Part shown: positions 1 to 10,876 of the stretch, in pieces
Numbering within the stretch: position 1 is the first letter of the stretch
How the letters are laid out: the number at the start of each line of letters is the position of its first letter
NCBI RefSeq assembly: GCF_963662255.1
Contig: NW_026912175.1
Span: 992,001-1,056,000, forward strand
DNA from: Cinclus cinclus
Taxonomy: Eukaryota; Chordata; Aves; Passeriformes; Cinclidae
Reading direction: 5' to 3'
Length of the DNA stretch: 64,000 nt
Program-made: the position numbers and the translations under genes
Notes under the pieces: model-generated
Told to the model about the DNA's origin: nothing
The model's input: the letters and a program-made list of their open reading frames with translations, nothing else
Database searches by the model: none

Positions 1-272
1 TGATTTCAGCCTGGCCAAATACTAGCGCTGCGGAGAGCTGTCTCGCAGACAATCATGTTCCAGCATAGAAATTTGTCCTGCAATGTTCCCCCCTCTTTTC
101 CCGCATTGTGCTGTTCTGATGAATGCCTTGAGCATGGAACGACTTAAGCCAGCAAGTATTCCTCACCGGCCACCTCTCGCTGTGCAAGAGGTATGCCGTG
201 GACCCTTTGAACGCTGCCAAGCAAAAAGCAGAGCAGTGACCATAAAAGCGAGGAGAGAGCATGCACGAAGCA

Positions 273-290
273 CACTAGTTCTGTCTAGTG
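273..290. repeat. CACTAG/CTAGTG inverted repeat (representative)
   Basis: A six-base stem with the six-base loop TTCTGT, containing a SpeI site. I saw no variant of it in any monomer, although positions 17-40 bp upstream and 18 bp downstream vary. It is short enough to be coincidence. Confidence 0.5.
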
Positions 291-340
291 CTTTCCGTGC
301 AGAGAGGTGGCAAAGCTGAATGCCGTGCCAGAGCTTCACT

Positions 341-1128
341 TCTCGCTGGAGCACAGGAAGGCAAGAATGAAGAGGCAGAACACAGCCTTGGTTTCAGCAG
401 CCTCCGGGGCTGCAAAAGTTCAGCAATAGCTCTGTCAAAGCAGAACTCGGCTGAGAATGCTCTCGCAGCTTGGCAAAGTTAGGCGCAGCTGTTGACCAGC
501 TCTGCCCGTGGCCACAGGCTGCTTCTTCCACCTTCACTGTGGCAGAGCTTTTGCGGAACAGAGAGGGCATTCTTCAAGGGCGTGTTCTCCAAGGTGCTGT
601 GAAACAGACCCTAGCACGCTGTCTCGCTGATACTGGCTTTCGGCAAGCAGGCGTGCCAGACCGCCTACATTCTGCACTCTGGCAGCCTAGTTGCCAGCTT
701 TCGGCAGCTGCTGTCCTAGCAAGGAAGCTCAGGGAGTCAAAGCCAGTGCCGGGCGGCACCTTTCTGCTTTGCCCGCCTAAGCGGCGCCACGCTCCCTCGG
801 ATACTGTGTCCTTTCCCTCTGCACTGCGTCTGCCGAGGTGCTCTGTGCCTCTCGGAGCAGAAGGGCAAAGGACAATGTTTTCCACAGCAGGGTAGAAATG
901 GCATTGCTAGCAGGAAAGCTAGATGCCTTGGAACTGTCCCCTTAGCCCTTGCCACTCACTTCAGGCTCGTACGCTGAGCAGAACAGCCTGCTGTTCTGAA
1001 GCTTCGCTGGCTGCCGTTCGTGCCCAGACGCGATTTCCTTCCCAAGGAGGCGAAGCGCCGTCTACTTCTCGCAGCGAGCACGCTGCTCCTGGCTTTCGCT
1101 TCTGCCGCAACGAGCTCGCTACGAGCAC
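341..1128 (+). repeat. Degenerate internal sub-repeats within a monomer (representative)
   Basis: Related short words recur inside one monomer. CTCGCTGGAGCAC is at 342, CTCGCAGCGAGCAC at 1068 and CTCGCTACGAGCAC at 1115. GCTTTCGGCA occurs at 635 and 697, and CGTGCCAGA at 324 and 652. TCTCGCTGGAGCACAGGAAG at 341 resembles TCTCGGAGCAGAAGGGCAAA at 850. Spacings are not regular, so this looks like an eroded older repeat structure and not an active short repeat. Confidence 0.5.
979..998. repeat. Near-perfect 20-bp palindrome in every monomer (representative)
   Basis: CAGAACAG and CTGTTCTG flank CCTG, giving 18 of 20 palindromic positions and a nine-base-pair stem if the outer C and G of the spacer pair. 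It is unchanged in nearly all monomers. In M29 and M38 an extra T (39019-39020 and 51195-51196) interrupts the right arm. It could be a protein-binding site or a hairpin; no function is shown. Confidence 0.8.
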
Positions 1129-1150
1129 TTTTCTTCTCAACCCTCTAGAC
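1112..1150 (+). repeat. 39-bp presence/absence block (representative)
   Basis: The block separates long from short monomers and starts GAGCTCGCTACGAGCAC. It lies between GCCGCAAC and CATTGCG and ends in AC, like the left flank, so a two-base microhomology marks the junction. Copies start at 1112, 3831, 5210, 10609, 18688, 24087, 26806, 29525, 30904, 32283, 33662, 35041, 37760, 44498, 47217, 49936, 56674 and 58053. The only SacI (GAGCTC) and XbaI (TCTAGA) sites of the monomer fall inside it. Its first 17 bases resemble sequence 47 bp upstream, so it may be an old internal sub-repeat. Which state is ancestral cannot be told from this window. Confidence 0.93.
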
Positions 1151-1379
1151 CATTGCGTTCTGCTTTTCTTGTCTCGTGAATGGAGACGGAAAGCTTCTCG
1201 GCTACAATCTCGCCTAGAACAACTGCGGCTACACATTAAGCTCGCCCGGAACGCCCTGCTGAAACTTGCCTTCTGGCACCACATTCGCGGGGCAGCCGTC
1301 TTTCTTCGGCCACCTGCCAAGTGGCCCCGTATCGCCGCGCTCGTTGCACTCCGCTTGTCAGATTGGCTTCCCGTGGCGC

Positions 1380-2719
1380 TGATTTCAGCCTGGCCAAATA
1401 CTAGCGCTGCGGAGAGCTGTCTCGCAGACAATCATGTTCCAGCATAGAAATTTGTCCTGCAATGTTCCCCCCTCTTTTCCCCCATTGTGCTGCTCTGATG
1501 AATGCCTTGAGCATGGAACGACTTAAGCCAGCAAGTATTCCTCGCCGGCCACCTCTCGCTGTGCAAGAGGTATGCCGTGGACCCTTTGAACGCTGCCAAG
1601 CAAAAAGCAGAGCAGTGACCATAAAAGCGAGGAGAGAGCATGCACGAAGCACACTAGTTCTGTCTAGTGCTTTCCGTGCAGAGAGGTGGCAAAGCTGAAT
1701 GCCGTGCCAGAGCTTCACTTCTCGCTGGAGCACAGGAAGGCAAGAATGAAGAGGCAGAACACAGCCTTGGTTTCAGCAGCCTCCGGGGCTGCAAAAGTTC
1801 AGCAATAGCTCTGTCAAAGCAGAACTCGGCTGAGAATGCTCTCGCAGCTTGGCAAAGTTAGGCGCAGCTGTTGACCAGCTCTGCCCGTGGCCACAGGCTG
1901 CTTCTTCCACCTTCACTGTGGCAGAGCTTTTGCGGAACAGAGAGGGCATTCTTCAAGGGCGTGTTCTCCAAGGTGCTGTGAAACAGACCCTAGCACGCTG
2001 TCTCGCTGATCCTGGCTTTCGGCAAGCAGGCGTGCCAGACCGCCTACATTCTGCACTCTGGCAGCCTAGTTGCCAGCTTTCGGCAGCTGCTGTCCTAGCA
2101 AGGAAGCTCAGGGAGTCAAAGCCAGTGCCGGGCGGCACCTTTCTGCTTTGCCCGCCTAAGCGGCGCCACGCTCCCTCGGATACTGTGTCCTTTCCCTCTG
2201 CACTGCGTCTGCCGAGGTGCTCTGTGCCTCTCGGAGCAGAAGGGCAAAGGACAATGTTTTCCACAGCAGGGTAGAAATGGCATTGCTAGCAGGAAAGCTA
2301 GATGCCTTGGAACTGTCCCCTTAGCCCTTGCCACTCACTTCAGGCTCGTACGCTGAGCAGAACAGCCTGCTGTTCTGAAGCTTGGCTGGCTGCCGTTCGT
2401 GCCCAGACGCGATTTCCTTCCCAAGGAGGCGAAGCGCCGTCTACTTCTCGCAGCGAGCACGCTGCTCCTGGCTTTCGCTTCTGCCGCAACCATTGCGTTC
2501 TGCTTTTCTTGTCTCGTGAATGGAGACGGAAAGCTTCTCGGCTACAATCTCGCCTAGAACAACTGCGGCTACACATTAAGCTCGCCCGGAACGCCCTGCT
2601 GAAACTTGCCTTCTGGCACCACATTCGCGGGGCAGCCGTCTTTCTTCGGCCACCTGCCAAGTGGCCCCATATCGCCGCGCTCGTTGCACTCCGCTTGTCA
2701 GATTGGCTTCCCGTGGCGC
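1380..2719 (+). repeat. Monomer M2, short
   Basis: Front A1; 266C, 308T, 409G, 558A, 592A, 609C, 631-632 TC; tail 1005G, 1074G, no block, 1329A. Same profile as M5. Confidence 0.95.
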
Positions 2720-4098
2720 TGATTTCAGCCTGGCCAAATACTAGCGCTGCGGAGAGCTGTCTCGCAGACAATCATGTTCCAGCATAGAAATTTGTCCTGC
2801 AATGTTCCCCCCTCTTTTCCCGCATTGTGCTGCTCTGATGAATGCCTTGAGCATGGAACGACTTAAGCCAGCAAGTATTCCTCGCCGGCCACCTCTCGCT
2901 GTGCAAGAGGTATGCCGTGGACCCTTGGAACGCTGCCAAGCAAAAAGCAGAGCAGTGACCATAAAAGCGAGGAGAGAGCATGCACGAAGCACACTAGTTC
3001 TGTCTAGTGCTTTCCGTGCAGAGAGGTGGCAAAGCTGAATGCCGTGCCAGAGCTTCACTTCTCGCTGGAGCACAGGAAGGCAAGAATGAAGAGGCAGAAC
3101 ACAGCCTTGGTTTCAGCAGCCTCCGGGGCTGCAAAAGTTCAGCAATAGCTCTGTCAAAGCAGAACTCGGCTGAGAATGCTCTCGCAGCTTGGCAAAGTTA
3201 GGCGCAGCTGTTGACCAGCTCTGCCCGTGGCCACAGGCTGCTTCTTCCACCTTCACTGTGGCAGAGCTTTTGCGGAACAGAGAGGGCATTCTTCAAGGGC
3301 GTGTTCTCCAGGGTGCTGTGAAACAGAGCCTAGCACGCTGTCTCGCTGAAACTGGCTTTCGGCAAGCAGGCGTGCCAGACCGCCTACATTCTGCACTCTG
3401 GCAGCCTAGTTGCCAGCTTTCGGCAGCTGCTGTCCTAGCAAGGAAGCTCAGGGAGTCAAAGCCAGTGCCGGGCGGCACCTTTCTGCTTTGCCCGCCTAAG
3501 CGGCGCCACGCTCCCTCGGATACTGTGTCCTTTCCCTCTGCACTGCGTCTGCCGAGGTGCTCTGTGCCTCTCGGAGCAGAAGGGCAAAGGACAATGTTTT
3601 CCACAGCAGGGTAGAAATGGCATTGCTAGCAGGAAAGCTAGATGCCTTGGAACTGTCCCCTTAGCCCTTGCCACTCACTTCAGGCTCGTACGCTGAGCAG
3701 AACAGCCTGCTGTTCTGAAGCTTGGCTGGCTGCCGTTCGTGCCCAGACGCGATTTCCTTCCCAAGGAGGCGAAGCGCCGTCTACTTCTCGCACCGAGCAC
3801 GCTGCTCCTGGCTTTCGCTTCTGCCGCAACGAGCTCGCTACGAGCACTTTTCTTCTCAACCCTCTAGACCATTGCGTTCTGCTTTTCTTGTCTCGTGAAT
3901 GGAGACGGAAAGCTTCTCGGCTACAATCTCGCCTAGAACAACTGCGGCTACACATTAAGCTCGCCCGGAACGCCCTGCTGAAACTTGCCTTCTGGCACCA
4001 CATTCGCGGGGCAGCCGTCTTTCTTCGGCCACCTGCCAAGTGGCCCCGTATCGCCGCGCTCGTTGCACTCCGCTTGTCAGATTGGCTTCCCGTGGCGC
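2720..4098 (+). repeat. Monomer M3, long
   Basis: Front A2; 266C, 308T, 409G, 558A, 592G, 609G, 631-632 AA; tail 1005G, 1074C, block present, 1329G. One of only three A-front monomers with the long form (with M26 and M43), so it looks recombinant: an M6-like first half on an M14-like tail. Confidence 0.95.
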
Positions 4099-5477
4099 TG
4101 ATTTCAGCCTGGCCAAATACTAGCGCTGCGGAGAGCTGTCTCGCAGACAATCATGTTCCAGCATAGAAATTTGTCCTGCAATGTTCCCCCCTCTTTTCCC
4201 GCATTGTGCTGTTCTGATGAATGCCTTGAGCATGGAACGACTTAAGCCAGCAAGTATTCCTCACCGGCCACCTCTCGCTGTGCAAGAGGTATGCCGTGGA
4301 CCCTTTGAACGCTGCCAAGCAAAAAGCAGAGCAGTGACCATAAAAGCGAGGAGAGAGCATGCACGAAGCACACTAGTTCTGTCTAGTGCTTTCCGTGCAG
4401 AGAGGTGGCAAAGCTGAATGCCGTGCCAGAGCTTCACTTCTCGCTGGAGCACAGGAAGGCAAGAATGAAGAGGCAGAACACAGCCTTGGTTTCAGCAGCC
4501 TCCGGGGCTGCAAAAGTTCAGCAATAGCTCTGTCAAAGCAGAACTCGGCTGAGAATGCTCTCGCAGCTTGGCAAAGTTAGGCGCAGCTGTTGACCAGCTC
4601 TGCCCGTGGCCACAGGCTGCTTCTTCCACCTTCACTGTGGCAGAGCTTTTGCGGAACAGAGAGGGCATTCTTCAAGGGCGTGTTCTCCAAGGTGCTGTGA
4701 AACAGACCCTAGCACGCTGTCTCGCTGATCCTGGCTTTCGGCAAGCAGGCGTGCCAGACCGCCTACATTCTGCACTCTGGCAGCCTAGTTGCCAGCTTTC
4801 GGCAGCTGCTGTCCTAGCAAGGAAGCTCAGGGAGTCAAAGCCAGTGCCGGGCGGCACCTTTCTGCTTTGCCCGCCTAAGCGGCGCCACGCTCCCTCGGAT
4901 ACTGTGTCCTTTCCCTCTGCACTGCGTCTGCCGAGGTGCTCTGTGCCTCTCGGAGCAGAAGGGCAAAGGACAATGTTTTCCACAGCAGGGTAGAAATGGC
5001 ATTGCTAGCAGGAAAGCTAGATGCCTTGGAACTGTCCCCTTAGCCCTTGCCACTCACTTCAGGCTCGTACGCTGAGCAGAACAGCCTGCTGTTCTGAAGC
5101 TTGGCTGGCTGCCGTTCGTGCCCAGACGCGATTTCCTTCCCAAGGAGGCGAAGCGCCGTCTACTTCTCGCAGCGAGCACGCTGCTCCTGGCTTTCGCTTC
5201 TGCCGCAACGAGCTCGCTACGAGCACTTTTCTTCTCAACCCTCTAGACCATTGCGTTCTGCTTTTCTTGTCTCGTGAATGGAGACGGAAAGCTTCTCGGC
5301 TACAATCTCGCCTAGAACAACTGCGGCTACACATTAAGCTCGCCCGGAACGCCCTGCTGAAACTTGCCTTCTGGCACCACATTCGCGGGGCAGCCGTCTT
5401 TCTTCGGCCACCTGCCAAGTGGCCCCGTATCGCCGCGCTCGTTGCACTCCGCTTGTCAGATTGGCTTCCCGTGGCGC
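4099..5477 (+). repeat. Monomer M4, long
   Basis: Front V; 266C, 308T, 409G, 558A, 592A, 609C, 631-632 TC; tail 1005G, 1074G, block present, 1329G. First member of higher-order copy 1; differs from M8 at 1005. Confidence 0.95.
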
Positions 5478-6817
5478 TGATTTCAGCCTGGCCAAATACT
5501 AGCGCTGCGGAGAGCTGTCTCGCAGACAATCATGTTCCAGCATAGAAATTTGTCCTGCAATGTTCCCCCCTCTTTTCCCCCATTGTGCTGCTCTGATGAA
5601 TGCCTTGAGCATGGAACGACTTAAGCCAGCAAGTATTCCTCGCCGGCCACCTCTCGCTGTGCAAGAGGTATGCCGTGGACCCTTTGAACGCTGCCAAGCA
5701 AAAAGCAGAGCAGTGACCATAAAAGCGAGGAGAGAGCATGCACGAAGCACACTAGTTCTGTCTAGTGCTTTCCGTGCAGAGAGGTGGCAAAGCTGAATGC
5801 CGTGCCAGAGCTTCACTTCTCGCTGGAGCACAGGAAGGCAAGAATGAAGAGGCAGAACACAGCCTTGGTTTCAGCAGCCTCCGGGGCTGCAAAAGTTCAG
5901 CAATAGCTCTGTCAAAGCAGAACTCGGCTGAGAATGCTCTCGCAGCTTGGCAAAGTTAGGCGCAGCTGTTGACCAGCTCTGCCCGTGGCCACAGGCTGCT
6001 TCTTCCACCTTCACTGTGGCAGAGCTTTTGCGGAACAGAGAGGGCATTCTTCAAGGGCGTGTTCTCCAAGGTGCTGTGAAACAGACCCTAGCACGCTGTC
6101 TCGCTGATCCTGGCTTTCGGCAAGCAGGCGTGCCAGACCGCCTACATTCTGCACTCTGGCAGCCTAGTTGCCAGCTTTCGGCAGCTGCTGTCCTAGCAAG
6201 GAAGCTCAGGGAGTCAAAGCCAGTGCCGGGCGGCACCTTTCTGCTTTGCCCGCCTAAGCGGCGCCACGCTCCCTCGGATACTGTGTCCTTTCCCTCTGCA
6301 CTGCGTCTGCCGAGGTGCTCTGTGCCTCTCGGAGCAGAAGGGCAAAGGACAATGTTTTCCACAGCAGGGTAGAAATGGCATTGCTAGCAGGAAAGCTAGA
6401 TGCCTTGGAACTGTCCCCTTAGCCCTTGCCACTCACTTCAGGCTCGTACGCTGAGCAGAACAGCCTGCTGTTCTGAAGCTTGGCTGGCTGCCGTTCGTGC
6501 CCAGACGCGATTTCCTTCCCAAGGAGGCGAAGCGCCGTCTACTTCTCGCAGCGAGCACGCTGCTCCTGGCTTTCGCTTCTGCCGCAACCATTGCGTTCTG
6601 CTTTTCTTGTCTCGTGAATGGAGACGGAAAGCTTCTCGGCTACAATCTCGCCTAGAACAACTGCGGCTACACATTAAGCTCGCCCGGAACGCCCTGCTGA
6701 AACTTGCCTTCTGGCACCACATTCGCGGGGCAGCCGTCTTTCTTCGGCCACCTGCCAAGTGGCCCCATATCGCCGCGCTCGTTGCACTCCGCTTGTCAGA
6801 TTGGCTTCCCGTGGCGC
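5478..6817 (+). repeat. Monomer M5, short
   Basis: Front A1; 266C, 308T, 409G, 558A, 592A, 609C, 631-632 TC; tail 1005G, no block, 1329A. Counterpart of M9. Confidence 0.95.
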
Positions 6818-8157
6818 TGATTTCAGCCTGGCCAAATACTAGCGCTGCGGAGAGCTGTCTCGCAGACAATCATGTTCCAGCATAGAAATTTGTCCTGCAA
6901 TGTTCCCCCCTCTTTTCCCGCATTGTGCTGCTCTGATGAATGCCTTGAGCATGGAACGACTTAAGCCAGCAAGTATTCCTCGCCGGCCACCTCTCGCTGT
7001 GCAAGAGGTATGCCGTGGACCCTTGGAACGCTGCCAAGCAAAAAGCAGAGCAGTGACCATAAAAGCGAGGAGAGAGCATGCACGAAGCACACTAGTTCTG
7101 TCTAGTGCTTTCCGTGCAGAGAGGCGGCAAAGCTGAATGCCGTGCCAGAGCTTCACTTCTCGCTGGAGCACAGGAAGGCAAGAATGAAGAGGCAGAACAC
7201 AGCCTTGGTTTCAGCAGCCTCCGGGGCTGCAAAAGTTCAGCAATAGCTCTGTCAAAGCAGAACTCGGCTGAGAATGCTCTCGCAGCTTGGCAAAGTTAGG
7301 CGCAGCTGTTGACCAGCTCTGCCCGTGGCCACAGGCTGCTTCTTCCACCTTCACTGTGGCAGAGCTTTTGCGGAACAGAGAGGGCATTCTTCAAGGGCGT
7401 GTTCTCCAGGGTGCTGTGAAACAGAGCCTAGCACGCTGTCTCGCTGAAACTGGCTTTCGGCAAGCAGGCGTGCCAGACCGCCTACATTCTGCACTCTGGC
7501 AGCCTAGTTGCCAGCTTTCGGCAGCTGCTGTCCTAGCAAGGAAGCTCAGGGAGTCAAAGCCAGTGCCGGGCGGCACCTTTCTGCTTTGCCCGCCTAAGCG
7601 GCGCCACGCTCCCTCGGATACTGTGTCCTTTCCCTCTGCACTGCGTCTGCCGAGGTGCTCTGTGCCTCTCGGAGCAGAAGGGCAAAGGACAATATTTTCC
7701 ACAGCAGGGTAGAAATGGCATTGCTAGCAGGAAAGCTAGATGCCTTGGAACTGTCCCCTTAGCCCTTGCCACTCACTTCAGGCTCGTACGCTGAGCAGAA
7801 CAGCCTGCTGTTCTGAAGCTTGGCTGGCTGCCGTTCGTGCCCAGAAGCGATTTCCTTCCCAAGGAGGCGAAGCGCCGTCTACTTCTCGCAGCGAGCACGC
7901 TGCTCCTGGCTTTCGCTTCTGCCGCAACCATTGCGTTCTGCTTTTCTTGTCTCGTGAATGGAGACGGAAAGCTTCTCGGCTACAATCTCGCCTAGAACAA
8001 CTGCGGCTACACATTAAGCTCGCCCGGAACGCCCTGCTGAAACTTGCCTTCTGGCACCACATTCGCGGGGCAGCCGTCTTTCTTCGGCCACCTGCCAAGT
8101 GGCCCCATATCGCCGCGCTCGTTGCACTCCGCTTGTCAGATTGGCTTCCCGTGGCGC
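6818..8157 (+). repeat. Monomer M6, short
   Basis: Front A2; 266C, 308C, 409G, 558A, 592G, 609G, 631-632 AA; ATATTTTCC variant; tail 1005G, 1029A, no block, 1329A. I saw no difference from M10. Confidence 0.95.
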
Positions 8158-9497
8158 TGATTTCAGCCTGGCCAAATACTAGCGCTGCGGAGAGCTGTCT
8201 CGCAGACAATCATGTTCCAGCATAGAAATTTGTCCTGCAATGTTCCCCCCTCTTTTCCCCCATTGTGCTGCTCTGATGAATGCCTTGAGCATGGAACGAC
8301 TTAAGCCAGCAAGTATTCCTCGCCGGCCACCTCTCGCTGTGCAAGAGGTATGCCGTGGACCCTTGGAACGCTGCCAAGCAAAAAGCAGAGCAGTGACCAT
8401 AAAAGCGAGGAGAGAGCATGCACGAAGCACACTAGTTCTGTCTAGTGCTTTCCGTGCAGAGAGGCGGCAAAGCTGAATGCCGTGCCAGAGCTTCACTTCT
8501 CGCTGGAGCACAGGAAGGCAAGAATGAAGAGGCAGAACACAGCCTTGGTTTCAGCAGCCTCCGGGACTGCAAAAGTTCAGCAATAGCTCTGTCAAAGCAG
8601 AACTCGGCTGAGAATGCTCTCGCAGCTTGGCAAAGTTAGGCGCAGCTGTTGACCAGCTCTGCCCGTGGCCACAGGCTGCTTCTTCCACCTTCACTGTGGC
8701 AGAGCTTTTGCGGAGCAGAGAGGGCATTCTTCAAGGGCGTGTTCTCCAAGGTGCTGTGAAACAGACCCTAGCACGCTGTCTCGCTGATCCTGGCTTTCGG
8801 CAAGCAGGCGTGCCAGACCGCCTACATTCTGCACTCTGGCAGCCTAGTTGCCAGCTTTCGGCAGCTGCTGTCCTAGCAAGGAAGCTCAGGGAGTCAAAGC
8901 CAGTGCCGGGCGGCACCTTTCTGCTTTGCCCGCCTAAGCGGCGCCACGCTCCCTCGGATACTGTGTCCTTTCCCTCTGCACTGCGTCTGCCGAGGTGCTC
9001 TGTGCCTCTCGGAGCAGAAGGGCAAAGGACAATGTTTTCCACAGCAGGGTAGAAATGGCATTGCTAGCAGGAAAGCTAGATGCCTTGGAACTGTCCCCTT
9101 AGCCCTTGCCACTCACTTCAGGCTCGTACGCTGAGCAGAACAGCCTGCTGTTCTGAAGCTTCGCTGGCTGCCGTTCGTGCCCAGACGCGATTTCCTTCCC
9201 AAGGAGGCGAAGCGCCCTCTACTTCTCGCAGCGAGCACGCTGCTCCTGGCTTTCGCTTCTGCCGCAACCATTGCGTTCTGCTTTTCTTGTCTCGTGAATG
9301 GAGACGGAAAGCTTCTCGGCTACAATCTCGCCTAGAACAACTGCGGCTACACATTAAGCTCGCCCGGAACGCCCTGCTGAAACTTGCCTTCTGGCACCAC
9401 ATTCGCGGGGCAGCCGTCTTTCTTCGGCCACCTGCCAAGTGGCCCCGTATCGCCGCGCTCGTTGCACTCCGCTTGTCAGATTGGCTTCCCGTGGCGC
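8158..9497 (+). repeat. Monomer M7, short
   Basis: Front A3; 266C, 308C, 409A, 558G, 592A, 609C, 631-632 TC; tail 1005C, singleton C at 9217, no block, 1329G. Counterpart of M11. Confidence 0.95.
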
Positions 9498-10876
9498 TGA
9501 TTTCAGCCTGGCCAAATACTAGCGCTGCGGAGAGCTGTCTCGCAGACAATCATGTTCCAGCATAGAAATTTGTCCTGCAATGTTCCCCCCTCTTTTCCCG
9601 CATTGTGCTGTTCTGATGAATGCCTTGAGCATGGAACGACTTAAGCCAGCAAGTATTCCTCACCGGCCACCTCTCGCTGTGCAAGAGGTATGCCGTGGAC
9701 CCTTTGAACGCTGCCAAGCAAAAAGCAGAGCAGTGACCATAAAAGCGAGGAGAGAGCATGCACGAAGCACACTAGTTCTGTCTAGTGCTTTCCGTGCAGA
9801 GAGGTGGCAAAGCTGAATGCCGTGCCAGAGCTTCACTTCTCGCTGGAGCACAGGAAGGCAAGAATGAAGAGGCAGAACACAGCCTTGGTTTCAGCAGCCT
9901 CCGGGGCTGCAAAAGTTCAGCAATAGCTCTGTCAAAGCAGAACTCGGCTGAGAATGCTCTCGCAGCTTGGCAAAGTTAGGCGCAGCTGTTGACCAGCTCT
10001 GCCCGTGGCCACAGGCTGCTTCTTCCACCTTCACTGTGGCAGAGCTTTTGCGGAACAGAGAGGGCATTCTTCAAGGGCGTGTTCTCCAAGGTGCTGTGAA
10101 ACAGACCCTAGCACGCTGTCTCGCTGATCCTGGCTTTCGGCAAGCAGGCGTGCCAGACCGCCTACATTCTGCACTCTGGCAGCCTAGTTGCCAGCTTTCG
10201 GCAGCTGCTGTCCTAGCAAGGAAGCTCAGGGAGTCAAAGCCAGTGCCGGGCGGCACCTTTCTGCTTTGCCCGCCTAAGCGGCGCCACGCTCCCTCGGATA
10301 CTGTGTCCTTTCCCTCTGCACTGCGTCTGCCGAGGTGCTCTGTGCCTCTCGGAGCAGAAGGGCAAAGGACAATGTTTTCCACAGCAGGGTAGAAATGGCA
10401 TTGCTAGCAGGAAAGCTAGATGCCTTGGAACTGTCCCCTTAGCCCTTGCCACTCACTTCAGGCTCGTACGCTGAGCAGAACAGCCTGCTGTTCTGAAGCT
10501 TCGCTGGCTGCCGTTCGTGCCCAGACGCGATTTCCTTCCCAAGGAGGCGAAGCGCCGTCTACTTCTCGCAGCGAGCACGCTGCTCCTGGCTTTCGCTTCT
10601 GCCGCAACGAGCTCGCTACGAGCACTTTTCTTCTCAACCCTCTAGACCATTGCGTTCTGCTTTTCTTGTCTCGTGAATGGAGACGGAAAGCTTCTCGGCT
10701 ACAATCTCGCCTAGAACAACTGCGGCTACACATTAAGCTCGCCCGGAACGCCCTGCTGAAACTTGCCTTCTGGCACCACATTCGCGGGGCAGCCGTCTTT
10801 CTTCGGCCACCTGCCAAGTGGCCCCGTATCGCCGCGCTCGTTGCACTCCGCTTGTCAGATTGGCTTCCCGTGGCGC
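9498..10876 (+). repeat. Monomer M8, long
   Basis: Front V; 266C, 308T, 409G, 558A, 592A, 609C, 631-632 TC; tail 1005C, 1074G, block present, 1329G. First member of higher-order copy 2. Confidence 0.95.

Larger units (their letters stand above)
1..1379 (+). repeat. Monomer M1, long
   Basis: Reference unit for offsets. Front V; 266C, 308T, 409G, 558A, 579G, 592A, 609C, 631-632 TA; tail 1005C, 1029C, 1074G, 39-bp block present, 1329G. Confidence 0.95.
961..1380. other. CpG-dense final third of the monomer (representative)
   Basis: A hand count gives 39 CpG in 961-1380 (about one per 11 bp) against 14 in 61-480 (about one per 30 bp) of the same monomer. The dense part spans the palindrome, the 39-bp block and the tail up to the next monomer start. 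It recurs in every monomer, so the array alternates CpG-rich and CpG-poorer stretches with the repeat period. Methylation state is unknown. Confidence 0.75.
4099..9497 (+). repeat. Four-monomer higher-order repeat, copy 1 (M4-M7)
   Basis: The unit is 5,399 bp with lengths 1379, 1340, 1340, 1340 and fronts V, A1, A2, A3. It is followed at once by a copy of the same length and order. The differences I noticed from copy 2 are offset 1005 in the first and fourth monomers, offset 609 in the second, and a singleton C at 9217. Confidence 0.9.

Noticed and set aside
114..145. Hammerhead-ribozyme-like core: CTGATGA, an ATGC/GCAT hairpin, then GGAAC
   Set aside because: Some animal satellites carry hammerheads, so I checked. 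An extra G precedes the GAA box, no helix I closes directly against CTGATGA, and no NUH cleavage site with helix III can be placed. It is a chance resemblance.
241..250. CATAAAAG as a TATA-like promoter element
   Set aside because: It is a single weak AT-rich word with no other promoter feature. It cannot be supported from sequence alone.
115..480. Box C/D snoRNA-like words (TGATGA and CTGA)
   Set aside because: The first base of box C is not a purine, the CTGA words are far away, and there is no terminal stem.
470..895. 141-residue plus frame in the middle of most monomers
   Set aside because: It is cut by stop codons in M15, M18, M19, M21, M33, M42 and at the end in M29 and M38 through ordinary satellite variants. 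Its recurrence only reflects copying of the monomer.
1..1379. CENP-B box
   Set aside because: I inspected the TTCG occurrences in the monomer against the TTCG-N4-A-N2-CGGG core. Each fails at the required A or CGGG, so no CENP-B-type centromere claim is made.
961..1431. Antisense frame of 156 or 143 residues over the same stretch
   Set aside because: It is the mirror of the plus-strand frame in a GC-rich region poor in stop codons. It is arginine- and serine-rich low-information sequence with no recognisable domain and is disturbed in M29 and M38.
923..1447. Longest recurring plus-strand open frame, 174 residues (161 without the 39-bp block), in almost every monomer
   Set aside because: It crosses the monomer boundary. 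The 39-bp block is a multiple of three, but the extra T in M29 and M38 shifts the frame. The recurrent variants in it (offsets 1005, 1029, 1074, 1208, 1329) all change the amino acid, so there is no sign of purifying selection. The product has no motif I recognise.
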